Shown in pieces: positions 36,701-47,357 of a stretch of 64,000 nucleotides of DNA. Position 1 is the stretch's first letter. Each line of letters starts with the position of its first letter. The notes under the pieces were generated by a model, which worked only from the letters and a program-made list of their open reading frames with translations, was not told the origin of the DNA and made no database searches. The stretch is from Parasponia andersonii (lineage: Eukaryota > Streptophyta > Magnoliopsida > Rosales > Cannabaceae), in NCBI GenBank assembly GCA_002914805.1, contig JXTB01000128.1, forward strand, positions 385,913-449,912. The letters are read 5' to 3'. The translations under genes and the position numbers were made by a program.

Positions 36701-37370
36701 CTATATCCTTAATTTAAATCAAATTTAAATTAAAGATAATTTCTAAATTTAAATTATTCAAATTTAAACTATCATGATTTATAGATAATTATCTAATCAT
36801 ATTTAATCACATTAAATATAAAATTAATTTGAATAATTTTTATCTATTTAAATTTTATCTAATTTCAAAAATTAGTATATATCCTATTCAAATATAAATT
36901 AACATTAGATTTATCAGGGTAATATCTATTCATATCTAATCTCATTAAATATCTAAATAATTTGAATAATCATTATCTATTTAAATTCAAATTTTAAATA
37001 TTAGAGATAATATAGGAAATCTTATCTAATTTTAAAAATTAGTAGATGTCCTATTTAAATTCAAATTAACTACTAGATAATATCCTAATTGTCTAATAAA
37101 TTTAAATTTGCATGATCTATTTAAATTCAAAATTTAAAGATAATATAGTAAATCTTGACCATTTGAAAAATAGCAGAAATCTTATTCAAATTTAAATTAA
37201 CTATTAGATAATCTTATTTATCAATTCAAATTTATCATTATCCTAAAGTAAATCAAATTTAAAATAAGATAATTTAAAAATAGATAACTATCTTAATCTC
37301 ATTTGAGTAGTTTCCTATTTCTAAAATTTGAATTAAAATTAAATAATTATCCAATCAATTAACTAATTAA
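33760..37370. repeat. very AT-rich, internally repetitive interior of the copia element
   Basis: This occupies the place of gag but no gag can be read. Composition is nearly all A and T from about 35480 on. Near 35500-35640 the word CATAATTATCTCATAATT recurs every 50-60 bases. From about 36830 to 37230 a longer unit recurs (see next entry). The region could be a separate AT-rich insertion or an expanded leader. Confidence 0.55.
36830..37230. repeat. diverged tandem repeats, unit about 130-165 bp
   Basis: Three successive copies of a block run AAAATTAGTATATATCCTAT (about 36871), AAAATTAGTAGATGTCCTAT (about 37034) and AAAATAGCAGAAATCTTATT (about 37166), each followed by a Y-rich TCAAATTTAAATTAACTA-like segment and TAGATAATAT. 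They are preceded by ATTATCTATTTAAATTC-like words. Copies differ at perhaps a fifth of positions. Confidence 0.6.
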
Positions 37371-37374
37371 TTAA

Positions 37375-37770
37375 TTTGGAAAAATAGTGATGATGGCAGA
37401 AACACCACAACCATCGGCCTATGGGCCGTCACCACCTGAGAAAAATAGCAAGAAGTGAAGCAACTGTGGTAACGGGCGGGGCCATTGGTAGAGTAGGCCG
37501 CACGTGGGAGGTGTGCTAGCTGTACAAGTAGGCCACGCGCATGGTAGTAAGTGCTGCGTAGGCCACCCATAGGCACTGCGTGCCCGCGCGCTAGTACAGC
37601 AGGGATCGTGCCATAGGCGCACACGCTAGGTACGGTGGTCACGTGCATGTCGCACTAGCTATGCATGGACGATGCACAGGCATAGAGCGAGGAGGACACG
37701 TGCGGATGCAACCATGTTGGCTGCACTAGTGCCCAGCACCTACGCACTCAGACCGTGCACATGTTCATAA
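37375..37770. other. GC-rich islet inside the AT-rich copia interior
   Basis: About 400 bases with a composition unlike anything within several kb: many CACGTG, GCGCG and GTGCATGC-like words (GCGTGCCCGCGCGCTAG near 37578). Both strands give only short open frames with no family match (the longest, 93 codons, is on the minus strand). It lies about 300 bases inside the 5' end of the copia element, so it is probably part of that family's leader or a captured sequence. Confidence 0.6.
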
Positions 37771-38051
37771 AACAACATCATCAAAATTCTGGAAAAAATT
37801 CAATTTTTCAAACATTTTGAAATATGTTCATGAATCTATCAATCATAAAATTCAAGAACACGCAATTCTTATTTTTCTAAAATCATAATCCACGTGTTTT
37901 CTCACAATGTGAAAATCAATAGTATACATAATTAAATATCATTCATCACCAAGAATCATTTAACTATCATAAACAAAACTTGCTCAAAATCAATCATATA
38001 ACCTAGATCATACAATTCAAGATCAATGTTATGCTATACAAATGAACCTAA

Positions 38052-38064
38052 GCTCTTGATGCCA
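38052..38064 (-). other. primer-binding site of the copia element
   Basis: Minus-strand TGGCATCAAGAGC is a close relative of the initiator tRNA-Met site TGGTATCAGAGC, five bases inside the 5' LTR. Confidence 0.75.
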
Positions 38065-38069
38065 ATCGC

Positions 38070-39859
38070 TGGAATTACCTAATGCTAGGACAAAATCATA
38101 TATGCATGCAAAATATAGAAAATACGTGATCACATCATGAATATAGCAGCAGATTTTGGTTTTGAAATTTCCATAAAAATAATTTTCATAACCATAGAAT
38201 ATGCATATATCATATACAAGATCATGTATAATATAAATCAAATCTAGATGCATAAACCCTAGAGATGATATTAGGGTTTACTTCTTGTAGTGTGCTTCTT
38301 CTTGATCTCCTTCATGATGGTGATCAAATCTCCCACCCTAGATCATGTTATCTATGCTTTTACTCTTGCTTGAAGAGATGAGTGAGCACCAAGTTGAATC
38401 CTCTTGTTGAAGAATGATCAAGAACAACTTTTTGATTTTTTGGAACACCAAGATATGAGATGATATAGCGAGAATATAGGAAATCTTTTTTCTCCTCTCT
38501 TTCTCAGCCCTTGGCCGAATTCCTTCTCTCTCTCTCTTTGTGCCTTTTGCTTGTAGCACTACTGGTGTTAGTGTGTAGTTTCTTCTCTCATGTATCTTAT
38601 ATATATGAGGTCAAAAACTGCATATATCAATCCAACTAGGATTGGGCTTGTTCTCCAATTTGGGCTTTCAGTATATTTTTATAAATGTGTCTAACTCATG
38701 TAACTTATTTATAAAAATACCGACTTCTGTGTAGAATCATTATTTTACACAATTTCGTGAAACTAATTTCACAAATACCACCAACAAATTAATAAACTTT
38801 ATTGAGTTAGTCAAGGGACCTAATAGATTTAAATAATTTAAACTCTAATAGTATGATAAATACACAATAACTCTTATTATGGTATTTATATGACAACTAT
38901 TAGTAAATTGAACACTCTACTAAAGACCCAATACTGCATTCTTAGATTAGATGTCATACTTTTTATAGAGATTTAATCAACTAATCTTAATTAACTGATC
39001 CATCTAGCGTATTCTATACCACATATAGAATCCCTATACAATGTCGTAGTTGGATAGATAAAATTACCGTAATACCTCTCTAACACATATTTACTTTTAA
39101 ATTACCATCTTTGTATTAAGGAATAATATTGTCAATAATTTTATTCTCAATGGCCATTTGGGCAAAATTACAAATCAATTCACAAAGTGAATACTAAAAT
39201 CTTAGATTTAATTATTTCATAAATCTTGAAAGACATTAAAGAAACATTAACGTATAATATCCTTAAGTATTTAGTATTCCCATCAATTCATAAATCACAA
39301 CTTCTAATATGCTAGAGTTCACCTCTAATTTCATAAAGGCTAGTCTTTTAACAAATCAAAAGGCTATAACCCATGAAAGCAAGTCTAGTCAAATATCAAT
39401 GATTAAAATCTACATGTTAAGAGCTAGTTTGTGGTAACATAAGAATTGAGTTACGACACTCAAATTCTTTATATTACCTGGTCCAGTTCAATACACATAA
39501 CTTATTTATATTGTACTAATATTTCTATTAGAAATCAGACACTTCAATGATTTGAGATACATCATTCTTGTTGAGATAGACAAACACTATAATCTTTAGT
39601 AAATAAAGATTTTCTTCTTTTTTACAGATTGTGAACTAATTAATTTAGACTTACATAAAGAAACAAGTCTTCTAATAATTAATACTTAATCATGTTTGTT
39701 TCTTTATACACAGATAAAATCATAAAATCTTTTTCAGATTAATAAACTATTCAATTGAGATATTTTAATCTATCAAATATCATAATTGCATATAAGAGAA
39801 AATTATTTACACTAAAAGATAAAATTAGAATTCTTCTTTTTAGGACAAATATCCAAATA
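38070..39859 (-). repeat. 5' LTR of the copia element
   Basis: Plus-strand left edge TGGAATTACCTAATGC and right edge near ATCCAAATA, aligned end to end with 30292-32088. The outer terminus is mutated (TATTTGGATA instead of TGTTGGGATA). Confidence 0.87.
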
Positions 39860-40065
39860 GACCCCAACTATAGGGGTTATATATTGGATATTGAATGTGG
39901 ATCTCCTAGCGAGGACGCTAGACCCGTAACGAGGGGAGATTGTAAAACCCCAAGTCCCATATCGAGTATGTTTTAGGAAGATTATGGGTATTTAAGTGGT
40001 GGTATATGAGCCCAAAAATACCTTTAAACTAGTACTTTTGGGTGAGTCCTAGCCACCTTAGAAAT
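39860..40065 (+). mobile_element. right part of the TRIM-like element with its 3' LTR
   Basis: Begins with interior sequence (CCCCAACTATAGGGGTTATA, TCTCCTAGCGAGGACGCTAG), then a polypurine tract GAGGGGAGAT at about 39929-39938. An LTR follows from 39939: TGTAAAACCCCAAGTCCCAT through AAAAATACCTTTAAAC to GGGTGAGTCCTAG near 40051. It matches the left LTR base for base at most positions. Together with 30084-30291 this reconstitutes a short element split by the copia insertion. Confidence 0.65.
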
Positions 40066-42740
40066 TTAGGAGTGAAAGAATGATTGCGAGCATCCGACCT
40101 AGCCATCTTGGAAATTTCTTTTTAATTCAGATTAGCTTATTATAGAGCTATAAAAATAGACTGTCGAACCCAATTTGTCTGGAATTTATATATCAAGATC
40201 TTGTATAGCTTACTTGGCTAAAGCAAAACCAATACTTTTAATAAAGAATTAATTTTCTTCAATTTAAAAAAATTGGGGGGAGGGGCAGAGGGGGGCAAAG
40301 TCAAACCTATGGCCTAGCCAAAAGACTTAGGATTGGGCCAAGCCTTCCAATGAGCTCTAGGGCCCAGCCTGTTTAGCCCGACCATTAAAGGGTATTAAGG
40401 CCATTAAAAAGCATGATAATTATTTTCAAACAACTAAACAAAATATCTATTTTAAGCTTTAGTTTGTTTGAAAATTTCTTTAAAAGGTATAAGCCAAGTA
40501 TAAAAAAAAGTATGAGAAAAAAAAACAGAAAAAATAATATAGGTGAAAAGTAATAAATCAAATACAATATTAAGAATTGAAATATATCTTATTTAGACAT
40601 AGTCATACAACTTAATTGTTCATCTTTTGGCTTAGTTCTTCAATTTATCAAAATACACTGTCTTGAAGACTTTGTTTTATTGAGTTAAATATGCTAGTTT
40701 AATTCATGTAACCACACACTCAAGTCAAAAATTGCATTTTGATCAAATGATTGTTATTTTTAAAATAAGAGAGAAAAATTAAAACCCTCGTTGGTTAAGG
40801 ATGAGAGACTATTTACGAGTGGATTCCAACATGTATAGTTGGGATGTGCTAGTAAATTTTGATGTCATTTTGTTCTCAATCATATATAAAGAAAAAAAAA
40901 TGAGGAGAAAGAGAGGAATTTATCTTATCTTTACATGAACATTATTAGGTTATTAACAATATTAGGAAAAAGCGCATAAATTGTCTTACAGGATGCGTGT
41001 CAATATAAATGGGACGTGATAATATGATAAAGTGAGATAGTTTCTACCTCACTAGTATCGATGTTGCTTTTGAGGCGATGTCACATTTTTCACGTTATTT
41101 CAAAAATGACGTCAAATGCATTTTCCTAGTAGCAGGAATATACCAATAATAAGATAATTTTTGTATATATATGTATGAGAGAGAGAGGGACATCATTTCA
41201 AAAATGGCATAATTTATGTGTGTCCGAGGACAGAGAGAGTATTTTTTTCCTCTATTGTATGAATTTTCATATATTCTGTATTAAGTGACTTTATTAGGAG
41301 AAGAAGACACAAGAATATCTTACAAGTACCAACATAGCTCAGATATGTCAATAATAAGGTTTTGATGTTCTTTGGCTCTCGGCTAGTTATTCTTCCAAAC
41401 TTTTCTAATATGTATGTGACTTACTTTATTGATGTGTACATGATTTTGGTGTTTATTAGATTTTATATCTTTATTCGTCAATAAATGTTGTTAATTTGTT
41501 AAGTCAAGTTGAGTTGACTTTACTTTATTAGTCTCAATAAGAAAAAAAAAAATAGGCACTTGTGTGATTAATTTGGTTTGATATCCTAAGTGTTAGGAAC
41601 GTCTTGTATTGAAGACTTGGGATAATGTTTTATATGAACTTTGAATAAAAATATTTTTGTTATAAATACTTATGCCTTGGAGAGACTTAAGTGGTACAAA
41701 ATTATACCTAATATCTTCTTTGAAAAAAAAGTTAAATTACTCAATTCATGAAATTTGGATTTTCAATGAACAAGATGAGTAAGGTTTAATATATATGTAT
41801 GTATATATATATATATACACACATGACATTTTATTATTTTCTAAAATACTTTATAAGTTCTTCGTATTATGAAAATATCTTTCGAAATTATTTTTAATAA
41901 AATTACTAGAGTGTGATGACTTTAAAGTTACAAAATTTAAAGAAAACCTCACTAAAACATTACCTAAAATTTGTCATTAATGAAGAATTATGGGAAATTA
42001 TTTGCATAATGTGATTTACCAATGAAAAGAAGATATACTTTTAAATATATTGGAGACATGTTTGAGAATTTTAAAAAGCCTTGAAATTTTAAGAAATATT
42101 TCTATTATATTTAACTATGATTTAAAAGAAATTGACATGTTTTAAGTGCTTGATAATTTAATTAATAAACTATATTTCAAGCAAAAAACTTCCTCTTATC
42201 CTACTTAGTTAGCTTAGTAAGTAGAATTAGTGTATTAGATACCAAATTGATTGACTAATAAAGACAAGAATCAATCTTGTCGATGTATTCCTTATTGGCG
42301 TCAATGAGTGAATTCTACTTATGGTACTTTGTTTGTATTGACTCCTAGGAATTTTGGAGACTCTAGTTGTGATCTGTTATGGATTAGAGTCATCATTGAG
42401 TTCGTTGGTACTAAATTCAACTTATAACTCAATACTTGATTTGAAATGGATCCATACATTATTGTAGTGGTTTAATTGATGGTATAGGCATGAGTTTACT
42501 ACGAGTAGATATTAAGAGTTGTTGGACTCTTATTATTATATTTTCAAAAAGAATACTTGAAGTTTAAGTTTGGTTTACCTATAACCAAAGTAAGACTTTA
42601 TTTTAAACTGATGTAGTATGTCTATATGTCTCTGATTTTGTATCGCATGTTTTCAAAAATACTTTAAAAATACTGTTTATGATTTTAAAATGAAATGAGG
42701 TTAAATAGGAGACAAACGTCACTGCGGAAACAACCTATTC
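40066..42740. other. intergenic with decayed repeats, no gene seen
   Basis: No protein-like frame. Contains a G-rich tract at 40274-40296 and a GGCCC/GGGCC-rich patch to about 40395 that resembles transposon subterminal sequence. The CT/GA and TA microsatellites near 41170-41190 and 41790-41820 are the only other structure. Confidence 0.45.
40274..40296 (+). other. G-rich tract with G-quadruplex potential
   Basis: GGGGGGAGGGG, then CAGA, then GGGGGG, giving enough G-runs for an intramolecular quadruplex. Isolated in AT-rich DNA; function unknown. Confidence 0.4.
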
Positions 42741-43682
42741 TGTTACAACCTAATTTCCGGGGTATTGTAGTATTATTATTGCTTTTATTTGCATATTGGA
42801 TATTGAGTCATTTCAATATAACTTCCTTTAATACCAAAGACTTAAAAAGTCTTTGGAAGTGATTGATAGTTTAGGATTGTTATCATAATCCTATTTGGAG
42901 CAAAGAGACTTGGAGAGTCTTTGGATTTAATTGTAATATGAGTTAATGCCCCCTAATTGTACATGATTAATTGTATATAGTTGTTTCTCACTTGTCATAA
43001 AGAACGGTAAATGACTTATGTCATGATGCTTTTATTGTCATTTTTTACCTTTAAACTCGTCTATCTTGTATGTGGTGTAACACAAGTACAATTATTTTCT
43101 ACTCAAGAACTTGTTGAGTACTATCCTGTGTCGATAAGAATTCTGTTAGAGTCTTTAAATTCAGTGACTAATTAGAACCAAGTTTAGCTGTAGATAAATG
43201 GAATTATCCCAATGTGTTATTGACCCGGTGTGATCTAGGAATGATATCATGCGTACCTAACACTTGATCTGTTATACTGTATTAGTGCCTAATAATCACT
43301 ATTCTGATTATAGAAGTCTTGTGTTTTTGACTTTTAGTCTTGATTAATAATACTACTTGTACGATTAATTACCAATTTTGGATCATTGTTTCCTATCTCT
43401 TGTGTCTAAGTCTTGTACCTACCAGTGAGTCATCTTGCGATTCTATATCTCTTTGTGTATATCCTTATCACATGCTTTTATGTGACATTGATATGTTGGC
43501 GTAGTTTTAATACTAGGTGCAAAGTGTACGTTACACGGTTCCTAATATAACAAGTGTTTGGTGCGATACTCCTATACTTTATAACTGATGGTTCACTCTC
43601 ATTCGAGCTGTTATCTCTTGCTAATTTATTTATACCCTCATTTGTGCTTGAATTTCGAGATGAAATTCATTTAAAGGAAGGA
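42741..43682 (+). pseudogene. 3' end of a decayed Ty3/gypsy polyprotein
   Basis: The last 60 bases read YPSFVLEFRDEIHLKEG just before a purine-rich AAAGGAAGGA and an LTR start. That is the usual C-terminus of chromovirus polyproteins (a Phe-Glu-Asp/Arg-Glu segment followed by a Lys-Gly-Gly tail). Further upstream only unconvincing traces remain, including a GTTACAACCTAATTTCCGGG word near 42753 that resembles an LTR edge. Confidence 0.45.
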
Positions 43683-46113
43683 TGTAAAACCCCTTAAATT
43701 TTTGTAAGGGTAAAGTGGTCTTTTGACTAAAATTTTCCAAAATAATAATAATAATAATAAATTTCGAAATTGGGATTAAAATGTGAAAATTTTCAAGTCA
43801 GTTGCTATAATGAAAATTTGAAAGACTTAAATGAATGAAACTTTGAGAAATAGGGTCAAATTGCAATTAAATAAATAGTGATCACATGATCAGTCCTTGA
43901 CACGTGCGCTACAGTTTATTTAATTGTCTTTAAATACCTTAACTCTCAAATTCTTTTTTGCACAAGCCTCTGAGCTCCAAAACAACACCGAAGCTCATGC
44001 CAACCAACGCCATCATCGCACCATCGGTCTCCTGCTCAGACGCATTGGCTCGCCGTGTTCATCAGAGGAAGACAAATAAAACCCGATCAATCTCGCTGCC
44101 CTTCGCCGCCGATAGCCGGAGCTGGAAGCTCCTGAGAACTGCGCCACAGACGTTGATTTTCTAGCCAAAAATCGTCGTCTAGCCACCAACTCCCTCAACA
44201 CCAGCATGTAGAGCTTTATCTCAAGCTCGTTGATTTCTTCCAAACAGTCATCTTCTTTAACTCGCAGCCAGTGAGTCTTTTTCGATTTCAGCCATTTCTA
44301 AAGTTAAAGTTGGCATTTTCCTAATTATTTACGTAGAGTAATTATTTAGGCTAAAATAATTATACAATGTCGAAGAGGAGATTGAGACACAATTAAATAT
44401 GATTTTGGGGTATCCAAATAGTATCCAGAGATGTATTAATTATTGAAATGAAAAAGAGGACATTTTTCTAAATATTTCAAAAAATGATATTTTTATAATT
44501 TTTGGATTAGAGGCTGGTTTAAGGGTCGAGATCTCAAAATGAAATTATGACTTTGAATTTACATTCAGTGAGGTCGAGAGGAAAATGTTGATATAAAATA
44601 TCACTATATTTCGAAGTGGCATGAATTTCTAGACATGAGACTCTAGATTGGCCTTGTTCTACGTGTCAGGGGCCAGGTCTCATCCCAGACTAAAAATTTT
44701 TCACATTGTATGTCTAATCTAACTATTTTGGGTAAATTCAGTGGTGAGGTCTGTTTCACAATTTGAAGCTACGATTAAAAAATGAATTTTGAAACACATC
44801 GATGAAAGGATTGAAAACAATGTCCGACTCTTCGAACAGTCTCCAAACGATACCAAATGCTCCCCATTCCTCCGTAACACTATTTTGACACTCGATTAAG
44901 ATAGAAATTTGATTACTTGATTCTAAAATTAATTTAATTTATTAATTTATATATTTTCAATAAATATGGAATTTCTTGATTTATATTCTAAAAATTGTGT
45001 TTATATCTATTTTTGACTTGATTAGAGATATAAATTGCATGGAAGACACGTCACACTAGTTGGCGTGTCATATATACTTTTTTACACAGGAAATTAGATT
45101 TTTGGGTTTTGATCAAAAACGGCTACTATAGTGCTGAAATTTTTAGAAAATCCTAAACGATTTGAGAACTTAATTTTGAGGACAAAAAATGGTTTGATTA
45201 AAGAATATTGCATGGTTATTTTGTGACTTTGTGGAAATGGTGTATATCCTTATTCTGTAATTCATATAATATTTGCATACATTCACATACTTACGCAGTC
45301 ATCAAACTTACGGTACCCCACATCAGGTGCTCAGACTTAGGTCATCTTTTTAGGTGACTCGGACTTAGAGGTGACCCACTAGAATACCTGGGGCATCAAA
45401 ATTGCGTACATAGTTATATGTTATCCTAAATAGATATGTACTGACTTTGGTGGACGATTTACAATGGTTTAGAAAGTTTGACCTATTGGACTTAGATTTT
45501 ATAAACTATTTTGCATAGACTACTAACCATGCAGGACCATCAATATGAGTATACTTTTTATGTATAGAAACTTATAATCGATTCTCTATTGAGTATTCAT
45601 ATACTGACCCCGTACTTCCTCTCATTTTTCAGGTGTTGTTTTATTTTGGGACAATTTATCGTGGTGGCTTGACAAGCTTCTTTGGCATAAGTATGTCGTT
45701 TCTTACCTCTTCATTAGTTAGTTCTTTTTTTATATCATCTTTAATTTCTATGTTAACTTATTTATCCAATAATAGTGTATTCACTAAGTAGATATATGAG
45801 GATGATTTTTGCTATTAAAATTAAGCACTTAGAAATACAAATGATTTTATGTAAATTATTTGGACAATGGACCTAAGGTTTGTAAACTAATTAATTAGAT
45901 TTTCCTCTATACTTTAACAAAAATAAAAAAAGGCTTTCCTTGAAATATTAAAACTAATGAAAAGTTTCTTGATTATGAAATTTTTTTACTTTTTGATGAC
46001 TAAACTTAAAATTTTAAGTAGTCAATTTTTTAAAATTTTAGAAAATCACTGTTTATTACTATTTTTACTTAAATTTTACTAAAAGTTATGACCTTGGATT
46101 TTCAGTCGTGACA
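43683..46113 (+). repeat. long gypsy-type LTR (3' LTR of a 5'-truncated element)
   Basis: Begins TGTAAAACCCCTTAAATTTT right after a polypurine tract and ends TTTCAGTCGTGACA, a usual TG...CA pair for chromovirus LTRs. It is 2.43 kb long. It contains a TATA-like TTTAAATACC (about 43930), then a G+C-raised leader at 43960-44270 whose small open frames are not genes, and near 45300 the phrase GGTACCCCACATCAGGTGCTCAG. Its start resembles the start of the 50554-52762 LTR. Confidence 0.6.
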
Positions 46114-46206
46114 ATTTATACCGTAAAGTTTATACAAGTCAAAATATCACCATAACAATAACATAATATCGTGTGTAATATGTCCTTTATGCACAACATA
46201 GCTCAT

Positions 46207-47357
46207 GATTTATAGGTCTGCTCATGCTTCGTGTCGTGCTTAGCACGGCCCTACAAAATATCGTGTCATGCTTATGTTAGCCCAAGCTTCAAAACTCTAG
46301 GCCCAGCACAGCCCACAAGCACAAGCACATCTCGTGTTGTGGTCATGCTCGTGTTCATGTCATGTTTGTACTAGTGTCGTATCATGCTCATGCTTGTACT
46401 TGTGCTTGTAGAACACTCATATCATGTCGAGCACAGTGAGTCCAATGTATTACCGTATCTTTGCATCCGACTTTAGTTCACTCATTAAATTATTGTAGTA
46501 ATTACTATTTTATGAAGTTTTTAAAAATTATTTAATTAAAATTTTATATTTTGATTTAAATCAATATCAAAAATATGTAATATACTTATATACCTATAAT
46601 TATTTGAAAAGAAGATATTCAATTAAAAATCACTAATGCAAACCTGTTTTTGAAATAAAGAACAAGAAAAATGAGTTTATTTAAAAGAAAAATTTAAAAA
46701 GACAAAAAAAAAATTCAAATATAAATAATATAACAAAATTCTTAGGTGAAAATATTACTTTTTTCATCAAAATAATTTGAATATATCCTAATTAGGTAGA
46801 TGCGTATCCAAACTTCTATTATTTGCATATTCTCAAAACTTTATTTAGAAATAAGTGGTTCTTTTAGTTTAAATTATATGAATTAGTATATTTTCTATAA
46901 GAGAACAAATTTTTAAAATTTTTAATATCGACTTAGCTAATTTGGTGTGAGATTCAGAATCAATTTTTATTCAGCACTTGGTCTTTTTTACTAGTAATTA
47001 TTAGTATTAATTTTTTATAATAGGTAAAATTGGTCATTTAAGTAGATAAAAAAGAATTTATCATTTAAGTTTTTAAGATTATTAAAGTAAAAATATATTT
47101 TTTTAAATACTTTGAGTCGTACTTTTCGTGTTTTTTGAGTCGTGTCGTACTTGTGTCGTGTTTGTGTCTAAGGTTATATCATATCGTATTGTGTCAATTT
47201 ATAATGCCCAAAAATTAAAATTTGACACGACCCAACACCTAGTACTATGTTTGATACGGCCCAAAATCACTTTGTGTCGTGTCGTATTCAATATGAATTT
47301 TTTCATATCTTACCTTCGTACCATATGGGCGGCCCAGCCCATTTTACATCTCTACTC
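46207..47357 (+). mobile_element. GTCGTG-rich non-autonomous DNA transposon-like repeat, copy 2
   Basis: Left part CTTCGTGTCGTGCTTAGCAC, GGCCCTACAAAATATCGTGT and CACATCTCGTGTTGTGGTCA; right part GTCGTGTCGTACTTGTGTCG, AATGCCCAAAAATTAAAATT and the terminus CAGCCCATTTTACATCTCTA. It aligns in the same order with copy 1 at 13788-14451 but is longer, having extra AT-rich sequence in the middle. No transposase. Confidence 0.45.

Larger units (their letters stand above)
30292..39859 (-). mobile_element. Ty1/copia LTR retrotransposon inserted in the TRIM-like element
   Basis: A 9.57-kb element with 1.79-kb LTRs, read on the minus strand: 5' LTR (39859-38070), primer-binding site, 4.3 kb of AT-rich non-coding sequence, a decayed protease-integrase stretch (33660-32318), polypurine tract and 3' LTR (32088-30292). 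Reverse transcriptase and RNase H, which follow integrase in copia order, are absent: only about 215 bases separate integrase from the polypurine tract. No clean target-site duplication (left CTTAC, right GACCC). Inactive. Confidence 0.85.

Noticed and set aside
37367..37648. 93-codon minus-strand frame in the GC-rich islet
   Set aside because: Open because stops are rare in GC-rich DNA; an overlapping second frame is equally open and neither matches a family.
38283..38300. CTTCTTGTAGTGTG, resembling the reverse CACTA end
   Set aside because: It lies inside the copia LTR and the other LTR has CTCTTGTAGCATG at the same place, so the match arose by point mutation.
43958..44243. Short open frames on both strands in a G+C-raised patch
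   Set aside because: They lie in the leader part of a long gypsy LTR and match no protein family.
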